From Rhodospirillales bacterium (GTDB lineage Bacteria; Pseudomonadota; Alphaproteobacteria; Rhodospirillales; Casp-alpha2): 5,630 bases of DNA. The notes below the pieces were generated by a model. That model did no database searches. It was not told where the DNA came from and saw only the letters and a program-made list of their open reading frames with translations. The translations under genes and the position numbers were made by a program. Below are positions 1-5,235 of this stretch, in pieces. Within the stretch, counting starts at the first letter, position 1, and every line of letters starts with the position of its first letter. The stretch lies in NCBI GenBank assembly GCA_021775275.1, contig JAJFIE010000037.1, forward strand, positions 1 through 5,630. Reading direction: 5' to 3'.

Positions 1-110
1 GCCACCTCGCCGATCAGCGCGTAGATACCGGCGCCAATGGTGGTGCCCAGACCGTATAGCGCGAGCATGGGCAACGACAGGGTGCGTTTCAAACCGGGAG
101 GTGTTGTCAT
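1..110 (-). CDS. APC-family amino acid permease, N-terminal fragment (cut by window edge)
   Basis: The minus strand encodes 36 codons starting at the ATG at 110-108 and running off the window. After a short polar N-terminus (MTTPPGLKRTLSL) a hydrophobic helix begins, carrying the motif GLGTTIGAGIYALIGEV at residues 20-36. The G-x-G-x-x-IGAGIY pattern is characteristic of transmembrane helix 1 of APC-superfamily amino acid/polyamine transporters, where the broken helix binds the substrate's carboxylate and amino groups. An AGAGGG Shine-Dalgarno lies 4 bases upstream. As an inner-membrane protein it would import an amino-acid-like substrate for the enzymes encoded upstream. It follows the M24 gene in the same direction after a 94-bp gap, wider than any other gap here, so it could be separately transcribed. 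Substrate and transport mode cannot be read from so little sequence. I am confident of the superfamily, not of the subfamily. Confidence 0.85.
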   Translation of the reverse strand, partial: MTTPPGLKRTLSLPMLALYGLGTTIGAGIYALIGEV

Positions 111-204
111 AATGCCCTCTAGTCCGGGATATCATGCATCCAAGTACATTTTAAGTCTTTGACATAAGACAATAATTTTCACTTCAGGCGTACCGGATCG
201 TAAT
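111..204 (-). promoter_or_regulatory. AT-rich gap between M24 gene and permease; weak candidate promoter and inverted repeat
   Basis: This 94-bp gap is the longest non-coding stretch in the window and is visibly more AT-rich than the genes. On the minus strand a TTGTCT hexamer (172-167) is followed after 18 bases by TGTACT (148-143). Each matches 4 of 6 positions of the sigma-70 consensus, so this is only a weak candidate. A 5-bp inverted repeat, GTCTT/AAGAC with a 6-base spacer (155-170), overlaps the putative -35 and could be half of an operator. It is too short and lacks a following T-run, so it is not a terminator. No intrinsic terminator was seen after the M24 gene, so read-through into the permease is also possible. 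Confidence 0.25.
115..120 (-). promoter_or_regulatory. Ribosome binding site of the APC permease
   Basis: Read on the minus strand this is AGAGGG, 4 bases before the ATG at 110-108. It supports that ATG as the true start of the permease. No better-placed alternative start is visible upstream. Confidence 0.6.
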
Positions 205-1434
205 TCATTCGAGCAGCGCTTCTTCCAGCGGATAGGTTGACAGCATTTCGTAACCGTCCCCGGTGACAAGAACCTGTTGTTCGAGTTTGACGCCTTCGCG
301 TTCGCCATATGCACCGACAAAACTTTCGGCGCAAATGACCATGCCGGCCTCGAGCGTACCGTCATAAGGGGTTGGTTCGCGGAAAATCGGGTTCACTCGG
401 GGATATTCGTCACACATGCCGACACCGTGAATAACACAGGGATAGGCATTTGCATGAAACTCTTCGGGTTGAACAAAGGCTTGTTGTTGAAAACCGGAAA
501 AGCTGATGCCAGGGCGAATGAGTTTCAGATTATGCTCGATTTCTTCGAGTGCAAACCGGTAAAGCTGTTTCTGTCTTTTGGTCGGTTTTTCAGGGCCGCA
601 GTGGAAGGTGCGCGATATATCGGCGAAGTATCCGAAAGGACCGATCATGTCAGTGTCAAAGCCGACCAGGTCACCAGACTCAATCTTCCGTTCAGAGGCC
701 TCCTGACACCATGGATTGGTGCGTGGACCTGACGCCAGCATGCGACCATCATGCCAGTCACCATTGTTGGCGAGATTGGTATAGTTTAGCAGCGCCCAAA
801 GCTGGACCTCAGAGACGCCAGCCCTTAGCGCCTCTTTCATCTTTGATATACCCAAGTCGGCAACGGCAACGGCCCAGCGTATACAGGCGATCTCGTCAGC
901 GGATTTGATAACGCGGGCTTCTTCGGAGACCGTGACGCCATCAATCACATCAAGCCCACGCTGCATGAGCGCCTGGGTAATGCTCGGATTGACGTACTCC
1001 ACCGCAATGCGACGGTTATCGGTGCCGATTTCGCTCAGATAAGTATGGATATCGTCGGCCAGTAACCGTGCGCCCTCCGCCAGTTCACCTCCGCCATCAA
1101 AAAAGGAGATGGGTCGGGCAGTCCGGACTTCGTCGACTGAGGGCGGTGGGCCAAAAACGCCATGAATGATGACGGGACCCGCCACCGGTACAAAAAGATA
1201 AGTGGTCGGAATGTGAGATTGAAAAAGACCATAGGTTCGGTAGTCGACCGCATAACGCAGGCTGACAGGATTCACCAGTACACACATGGCAGCGTCTGCC
1301 TTGCGAAGGGATGATCTGATCCGCGCCATGCGGTAGGCGTGCAACCGGTCAAAATCTATATCCGGCATTTCCCGGTACTGGAGGAGATCGCTCCAGTTGT
1401 CTTCGGTGACCATCTGATCCGGTGTGTCCGCCAT
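205..1434 (-). CDS. DddP-like M24-family protein (metallo-lyase or hydrolase, pita-bread fold)
   Basis: A 409-residue cytoplasmic protein with no signal peptide. It has a creatinase-type N-terminal domain (about residues 30-165) and an M24 catalytic domain (about 180-405). Putative metal ligands are D260, D262 (FDTDMIG), D272 (ADISRTF), H336 (HGVGMCDEYP), E370 and E385. The D-x-D pair followed by Asp ten residues later is the pattern I recall for the DMSP lyase DddP, as are SGPRTNPW (235-242) and HGVGxCDE. The residue matching DddP's proposed catalytic base (Asp six after the metal His) is present as D342, and the Tyr five before that His as Y331. Two peptidase histidines are replaced: W242 stands in the usual PH position and E343 in the usual H+7 position, which argues against a normal Xaa-Pro peptidase. 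DddP is about 446 residues, so this protein is shorter, mainly at the N-terminus. It lies 18 bp after an MR/MLE gene. DMSP lyase activity is possible but unproven; a related substrate, or an ectoine-hydrolase-like or creatinase-like role, remains open. The family call is strong, the reaction is not. Confidence 0.9.
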   Translation of the reverse strand: MADTPDQMVTEDNWSDLLQYREMPDIDFDRLHAYRMARIRSSLRKADAAMCVLVNPVSLRYAVDYRTYGLFQSHIPTTYLFVPVAGPVIIHGVFGPPPSVDEVRTARPISFFDGGGELAEGARLLADDIHTYLSEIGTDNRRIAVEYVNPSITQALMQRGLDVIDGVTVSEEARVIKSADEIACIRWAVAVADLGISKMKEALRAGVSEVQLWALLNYTNLANNGDWHDGRMLASGPRTNPWCQEASERKIESGDLVGFDTDMIGPFGYFADISRTFHCGPEKPTKRQKQLYRFALEEIEHNLKLIRPGISFSGFQQQAFVQPEEFHANAYPCVIHGVGMCDEYPRVNPIFREPTPYDGTLEAGMVICAESFVGAYGEREGVKLEQQVLVTGDGYEMLSTYPLEEALLE

Positions 1435-1442
1435 ATTGGAGG

Positions 1443-1446
1443 CCTC
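1443..1446 (-). promoter_or_regulatory. Ribosome binding site of the M24 gene, inside a GAGGCCTC palindrome
   Basis: Minus-strand GAGG lies 8 bases before the ATG at 1434-1432 and supports that start over a second ATG seven codons downstream. The site is half of the perfect 8-bp palindrome GAGGCCTC (1439-1446). Confidence 0.5.
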
Positions 1447-1452
1447 TTGATT

Positions 1453-2559
1453 CTATCGGTAGACGGCTATGGGATCGCCCAGAAATTCCATAGCCGGCTC
1501 GACACCCAGTCCCGGCTCGGCGGGTGCGATGAAACAACCATCGATGTTTCGCGCTCCTTGATCAGGCGCCGGATCAATCGTCAGCATTTCCTGACAACTC
1601 CATGTACCGAGACATGACACGGACGGGATGGATTGCGCCAGGTGCGCCGCGGCTGTATCCGCCAGAACAGATCCGCCGGTCTCCATGATCAGCATGGATA
1701 TGCCGGTCTCAAGGCAGTAATCCCGCAGACGGCATGCTTTGGTCAGACCACCCACCCGATTGACCTTGATGTTGACGATTTCGGCAACGCCGTCCCGGTG
1801 GATACGGTTCAGGTCGGTGAACGCATGAAGACCTTCGTCAACGCAGATAGGTTGCGTGGTCCGTGCGCGCACCATGGCGATTTCGTCGAGCGTCTCGCAG
1901 GGTTGTTCAAACCATGAGTTCGCTGCATCGACCGCATTCATGACGGTGATGGCTTCACGCGGCAACCATGATCGATTGACGTCATAGAATATCTTTTCAC
2001 CGACCTGCTGGTTTTCGGACATATGTGTGATGCGGGCGATGTCGAGATCGACGTTTGCGCCGACCTTGGCCGAATGAACACGGTATCCCTTGTCGCGGTA
2101 ATACTGGATGTCGGCCATCATTTCGGTAGGCGAGCCGGTCGAGATACTCGATGCGATGGGAACCGGATCGGGTTCACGAGCACCCAGAATCTCGCAGACT
2201 GGCATGCCGGATATCTTGCCGAGAATATCCCAACAGGCAATATCGATAGGTGATTTTACATAAGGATGGCCGGGAAGCGTGGCGTCCATGAGGCGGTTGA
2301 TCCGGTCAAGCTGTCGAGGGTCTTCGCCGATCAGGACCGGGGCAATTTCTTCCAGTCCCGCACGAATGCCTTTGCCGTGAGCGGGCAGGTACGTGACTCC
2401 CCAGGGACACCCTTCGCCCCAGCCGTGGGTTCCCTCGTCCGTATCGATGCGCACGAAGGTTGAATCCAGCACCTCAAATTTCAGACGCCCGCCGGACAGG
2501 AAGTAGGGTTTGGCCAGCGGCAAGTCCAGTTGGTGAACGGAAATACGGGTAATCTTCAT
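1453..2559 (-). CDS. MR/MLE (enolase superfamily) enzyme, proline/hydroxyproline-betaine-like group, copy 2
   Basis: A 368-residue cytoplasmic enzyme with the usual MR/MLE length. It has a capping domain at about residues 1-125 and a TIM-type barrel at about 130-350. Putative Mg2+ ligands are D193 (FYDVN), E218 (FEQP) and D241 (VDEG). Putative acid/base lysines are K165 on strand 2 (SAKVG) and K265 on strand 6 (NIKVNRVGG). Such enzymes abstract the alpha proton of a carboxylate and then racemise, epimerise, cycloisomerise or dehydrate it. The first Lys of the classical KxK motif is Ser163 here. The capping region (GHPY, ACWDILGK) and the DEG/IK signatures resemble, from memory, cis-3-hydroxyproline dehydratases and hydroxyproline-betaine epimerases. 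It is about 40% identical to the preceding gene by hand count over the first 290 residues, with no gaps, so the catalytic residues carry the same numbers. They differ in the strand 7-8 region (METGGS at 292-297 here), so substrate or outcome probably differs. It starts 20 bp after copy 1 with a weak TGGA ribosome site. Exact reaction unknown. Confidence 0.92.
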   Translation of the reverse strand: MKITRISVHQLDLPLAKPYFLSGGRLKFEVLDSTFVRIDTDEGTHGWGEGCPWGVTYLPAHGKGIRAGLEEIAPVLIGEDPRQLDRINRLMDATLPGHPYVKSPIDIACWDILGKISGMPVCEILGAREPDPVPIASSISTGSPTEMMADIQYYRDKGYRVHSAKVGANVDLDIARITHMSENQQVGEKIFYDVNRSWLPREAITVMNAVDAANSWFEQPCETLDEIAMVRARTTQPICVDEGLHAFTDLNRIHRDGVAEIVNIKVNRVGGLTKACRLRDYCLETGISMLIMETGGSVLADTAAAHLAQSIPSVSCLGTWSCQEMLTIDPAPDQGARNIDGCFIAPAEPGLGVEPAMEFLGDPIAVYR

Positions 2560-2579
2560 GGATTGTCCAATTGTTCAAA

Positions 2580-3683
2580 TCATTGGTAGACAGCAACAGG
2601 ATCGCCGAGAGAGTCAAAATCAGGATCAACACCAAGGCCCGGCACGTCCGTGGCAAACAGTTTCTCATCCCGCGTTTCGGGCGCAGGGGCGCCTGTGCTT
2701 TCGACGTTGTAATTGTGCAGGTCGGTGGTGTTGTACAGTAGTTCCGGTGGTGTGGAGGCGGCGAAGTGCGCAATCGCAGCAGTGGTAATTTCGCCGCCCC
2801 AGGTATCTTCAGCAACAACAGAGAGGCCATTTTCTACAAGGAAATCCCGCACCCGGCGGGCCTTCGTCAATCCACCCAGGTTGGATATCTTCAGGCATAC
2901 CACCTCTGCTGCCCGGTCGTTGACAATGCGCTGCGCGGCCCGCATGCCTGTGACGCATTCATCCAGTTTCATGGGCAGGTCAGTGTGGGTACGCACATGC
3001 AGGCATTCTTCATAGGTCTGGCACGGTTGTTCGATCATGACGTCAAGATCGCGCACCGCACGCACGACACGGACCGCCTCGTTGACAGTCCAGCCCTGAT
3101 TGGCGTCGGCATAGGCCTTCTCACCCGGCTTGAGAACCGCCATGGTGGCGCGGATACGGTCAATATCAGTGGTGGCGTCACCGCCTACCTTGATCTGGAA
3201 ATGCCGATATCCAGCCTGACGATGCTGCTCCATTTCGGTTATGGTTTCCGCTACGGGCTTCTGGGGGGCGACCCGGTACATTGGCGCGCCATCGGTTAAC
3301 CTGCCGCCCATGAGCATCCAGACAGGTTGATTGGCGGCTTTGCCGAGAATATCCCAGCACGCGGCGTCAAATGACGCCTTGGCGTAACCATGCCCGCGCA
3401 CCGTATTGTCCATGAGCCGCTCAATATGTGTGAGTTGTCGTGGGTCTTCACCGAGTAATGCAGGCCCGAGAAGTCGTGCGGCGGCTTCCGTGCCTTCACT
3501 GTGAGCGTCCATGTAGTTATCGCCGCATGGGCAAAATTCGCCGACGCCCGAAAGATTCGCATCGGTATCAATCATAACGACCGTGGAACCAGCTACGTCG
3601 ATGGCATTACCACGTCCCCAGGCATAAATGCCGCCGACATATGTCAGCGATTTTCGAAAAACACGGATACGGATAATTTTCAT
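2580..3683 (-). CDS. MR/MLE (enolase superfamily) enzyme, proline/hydroxyproline-betaine-like group, copy 1
   Basis: A 367-residue cytoplasmic enzyme. Putative Mg2+ ligands are D193 (YADAN), E218 (IEQP) and D241 (KLDEC). Putative acid/base lysines are K165 (FQIKVGGD) and K265 (LKISNLGG). Gln163 replaces the first Lys of KxK. The FQxKVGGD, EDTWGGEITTAA (292-303) and PGLGVDPD (348-355) motifs are ones I associate with cis-3-hydroxy-L-proline dehydratase, proline-betaine racemase and 4-hydroxyproline-betaine epimerase relatives. Lysines on opposite barrel faces suit 1,1-proton transfer (racemase/epimerase) or dehydration. The start is supported by GAGG 7 bases upstream. It lies 16 bp after the oxidoreductase gene and 20 bp before its paralogue, which has the same residue numbering at every catalytic position. 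No N-demethylase or pyrroline reductase, the usual partners of those pathways, is visible in this window, so the precise substrate stays open. Confidence 0.93.
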   Translation of the reverse strand: MKIIRIRVFRKSLTYVGGIYAWGRGNAIDVAGSTVVMIDTDANLSGVGEFCPCGDNYMDAHSEGTEAAARLLGPALLGEDPRQLTHIERLMDNTVRGHGYAKASFDAACWDILGKAANQPVWMLMGGRLTDGAPMYRVAPQKPVAETITEMEQHRQAGYRHFQIKVGGDATTDIDRIRATMAVLKPGEKAYADANQGWTVNEAVRVVRAVRDLDVMIEQPCQTYEECLHVRTHTDLPMKLDECVTGMRAAQRIVNDRAAEVVCLKISNLGGLTKARRVRDFLVENGLSVVAEDTWGGEITTAAIAHFAASTPPELLYNTTDLHNYNVESTGAPAPETRDEKLFATDVPGLGVDPDFDSLGDPVAVYQ

Positions 3684-3690
3684 GGGTTAA

Positions 3691-3694
3691 CCTC
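3691..3694 (-). promoter_or_regulatory. Ribosome binding site of MR/MLE copy 1
   Basis: Minus-strand GAGG sits 7 bases before the ATG at 3683-3681. It lies in the 16-bp gap after the oxidoreductase stop codon (3702-3700) and suggests independent initiation within one message. Confidence 0.55.
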
Positions 3695-3699
3695 ACCGA

Positions 3700-4809
3700 T
3701 CAGGGCACCAGAACAAAGTTGCCCACGTGGTGTTTTTTCATGAACCCGGTTTGTGCTTCACGGATGTCTTCCAGCGGAAAAGTTTTTGCGACCAGCGGGC
3801 GAACCTCGTTGCGCTCGATGTATCCGATCAGATTTCTGAATATCTCCGGCGGACAAATGGTCGCGCCGATTAGTTCAAGGTCATGCAGATACAGCGTGCG
3901 CAGGTCCACCTCGACAATAGGCCCGCCAATGGCGCCTGCTGTTACATAGCGGCCTGTACGTCTGAGGCAGTTCATCATGGTAGCGAAAGTATCGCCACCA
4001 ACCACATCAGCCGAGACATCAACATGTCCACCCGGTGCTGAGTCCAGTATGGCGGCCATGAGGTCTGGCGTATTCCGGTCGATGGTTATGTTTGCGCCTA
4101 CAGCGGCGACATCATCCAGTTTTGATTTGCCGGCAATGGCGATCACGTGGGCGCCGCGCCGTTTGGCAAGCTGGATCAGGGCAGAGCCGACACCGCCCGA
4201 AGCGCCCGAAATGACGATGGTTTCGCCGACGCCGAGCCGTGAGCGGGTCAGCATATTTTCGGCTGTCTGGTAGGAGCACGCGAAGGAGGCGATTTCCACA
4301 TCAGAAAGCTCGCTCCGGACCCTATATACATTGTCTGCGGGGGCTTTCGTATACTCTGCAAAGCCACCATCAAGTTCGGAACCGAAATAACGTGCTTTGG
4401 TAAAATCTGAAGGATCGTCCGCATCCCTGATCCAGGGATCAATCATGATCCGCTCGCCGATACGGCTTTCATCAACGCCCGCACCCACGGCGACAATAGT
4501 GCCCGCCACATCGGCACCTTGAATACGGGGAAAGATCAACCCAGCGCCTCCCCAGCCACCATCGGCGTCATCTGAATGCGTAAATCCTGCCTCTCCGCCT
4601 TCACTGGTGGTGCCCTCGGTCACACTCTTGGAATACCAGCCGGACCGCGTATTGACGTCCGTATTGTTCATGCCACAGGCATGGACCCGGATCAGGACTT
4701 CATGGGCGTCCGGCGTGGGTACCTGAACGCCGTTGCGAACATCAAGCACCTCAAGTCCGCCGTTACCCAACAGCAGGGCGGCCTTCATGGTGGATGGAAT
4801 GTCTGTCAT
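3700..4809 (-). CDS. Zinc-less MDR-family oxidoreductase (MDR9/quinone oxidoreductase-like)
   Basis: A 369-residue cytoplasmic medium-chain dehydrogenase/reductase. The N-terminal GroES-like catalytic domain spans about residues 8-165 and the Rossmann domain about 170-330. The nucleotide-binding loop is SGASGGVGSA (201-210). Zinc-dependent alcohol dehydrogenases have a catalytic Cys in G-x-C-x-x-D, but here the motif is GMNNTD (46-51), with Asn48 at that position. The GHE signature is replaced by GAD (98-100) and there is no four-Cys structural zinc loop. It should therefore reduce or oxidise a carbonyl or activated double bond with NAD(P)H and no zinc. The overall pattern, including an Asp/Gly/Ser-rich insert at about 60-92 before the FPRIQGAD motif, matches what I recall of the MDR9 subgroup (annotated only as alcohol dehydrogenase family). 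I chose the ATG at 4809 because AGGA lies 8 bases upstream. An upstream in-frame ATG at 4827 overlaps the preceding gene's end but has no ribosome site. In context it may process an aldehyde, ketone or enone intermediate; the substrate is unknown. Confidence 0.9.
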   Translation of the reverse strand: MTDIPSTMKAALLLGNGGLEVLDVRNGVQVPTPDAHEVLIRVHACGMNNTDVNTRSGWYSKSVTEGTTSEGGEAGFTHSDDADGGWGGAGLIFPRIQGADVAGTIVAVGAGVDESRIGERIMIDPWIRDADDPSDFTKARYFGSELDGGFAEYTKAPADNVYRVRSELSDVEIASFACSYQTAENMLTRSRLGVGETIVISGASGGVGSALIQLAKRRGAHVIAIAGKSKLDDVAAVGANITIDRNTPDLMAAILDSAPGGHVDVSADVVGGDTFATMMNCLRRTGRYVTAGAIGGPIVEVDLRTLYLHDLELIGATICPPEIFRNLIGYIERNEVRPLVAKTFPLEDIREAQTGFMKKHHVGNFVLVP

Positions 4810-4817
4810 CCGAAGAT

Positions 4818-4821
4818 TCCT
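4818..4821 (-). promoter_or_regulatory. Ribosome binding site deciding the oxidoreductase start
   Basis: Minus-strand AGGA overlaps the TAG stop codon (4822-4820) of the preceding gene and lies 8 bases before the ATG at 4809-4807. This favours 4809 over the ATGs at 4884, 4827 and 4788, none of which has a recognisable site. Confidence 0.55.
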
Positions 4822-5197
4822 ACTCATCCATTTCTGCGAATACGCGGTTGGCGATGCGGTGGCATTCGACAGCCACAGGCACACCGCAGTAAATAGCGAT
4901 CTGGTTGAGGATGGCTTTCAACTCGTCACGCGACACGCCATTCTTGATGGCGCCCTTGAAGTGCAGTTCCCACTCATGCATACGGTTGAGCGCGGCGATC
5001 ATGGCGACGTTCAGCATGCTGCGGGTTTTCATGTCCAGGGTCTCGTCACCCCAGCCCGCGCCCCAGCAGAACTCGGTGAGGATTTCCTGAAAATCCTGAG
5101 AGAACTCGCTGGCGTTGGCGAGGGATTTTTCGACGTACTCATCACCGAGGACCGCTTTGCGTTTGGCGAGGCCGCGCTCGAATCGTTCTTTATCCAT
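4820..5197 (-). CDS. Carboxymuconolactone decarboxylase (CMD) family protein, PcaC-like
   Basis: A 125-residue cytoplasmic, all-helical protein, close to the usual 125-135 residues of single-domain PcaC proteins. The core matches 4-carboxymuconolactone decarboxylase along its length: RGLAKRKAVLGDEYV near the start, FQEILTEFCWG (36-46), KTRSMLNVAMIAAL (57-70), ELHFKGAIKNG (77-87) with H79, DELK (91-94) and YCGVPVAVE (103-111). PcaC decarboxylates gamma-carboxymuconolactone in protocatechuate breakdown, usually as a homohexamer. AhpD-type members of the same fold have a redox CxxC, which is absent here, so a peroxidase role is unlikely. No other protocatechuate-pathway gene is in the window, so the substrate is probably something else and a pcaC label would be over-precise. 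It starts 38 bp after the aminotransferase stop with GGAGA 8 bases upstream of the ATG. Its end is 10 bp from the oxidoreductase start. Confidence 0.9.
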   Translation of the reverse strand: MDKERFERGLAKRKAVLGDEYVEKSLANASEFSQDFQEILTEFCWGAGWGDETLDMKTRSMLNVAMIAALNRMHEWELHFKGAIKNGVSRDELKAILNQIAIYCGVPVAVECHRIANRVFAEMDE

Positions 5198-5205
5198 GGG
5201 TATCT

Positions 5206-5210
5206 TCTCC
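5206..5210 (-). promoter_or_regulatory. Ribosome binding site of the CMD-family gene
   Basis: Minus-strand GGAGA lies 8 bases before the ATG at 5197-5195 and is one of the stronger ribosome sites in the window. A CCTCC stretch 14 bases upstream (5229-5225) could pair with it, but the 4-bp match is too short to claim regulation. Confidence 0.5.
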
Positions 5211-5235
5211 GTCTATAAATGTGTGGAGGTTACGC

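Noticed and set aside
155..170. Hairpin as a terminator after the M24 gene
   Set aside because: Only 5 bp of stem, AT-rich, and no T-run after it on the minus strand.
277..732. 151-codon plus-strand open frame opposite the M24 gene
   Set aside because: Antisense to the conserved metal-binding region of the M24 protein; no domain or convincing ribosome site.
205..1434. Annotation as an Xaa-Pro aminopeptidase or creatinase
   Set aside because: The fold is right, but the conserved peptidase histidines are W242 and E343 here, and the D-x-D metal pattern is the DddP type. A peptidase label would mislead.
205..1434. Ectoine hydrolase (DoeA/EutD), another M24 enzyme often near a class III aminotransferase
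   Set aside because: The SGPRTNPW and HGVGxCDE motifs fit DddP better, and no DoeB-like deacetylase is present in the window. It remains a weaker alternative.
2766..3299. 177-codon plus-strand open frame opposite MR/MLE copy 1
   Set aside because: Wholly antisense to a clear enolase-superfamily gene with all its catalytic residues. No recognisable domain in the antisense product.
2216..3356. 17-bp direct repeat (TTGCCGAGAATATCCCA at 2216-2232 and 3340-3356)
   Set aside because: Both copies encode the same conserved CWDILGK segment of the two MR/MLE paralogues, so the repeat is explained by shared ancestry and is not a mobile or recombination site.
4810..4884. Longer N-terminus for the oxidoreductase starting at 4884
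   Set aside because: It would overlap the CMD gene by 65 bases, has no ribosome site and adds residues not expected before the conserved MKAALL start of the family; the AGGA-supported ATG at 4809 is better.
4820..5197. AhpD-type alkylhydroperoxidase
   Set aside because: Same fold, but the redox-active CxxC motif is missing, and full-length similarity is to PcaC-type proteins.
4733..5218. 161-codon plus-strand open frame opposite the CMD gene
   Set aside because: It lies antisense to the CMD gene and the start of the oxidoreductase, both recognisable families. Its translation resembles no family I know, so it is a shadow of their codon use.
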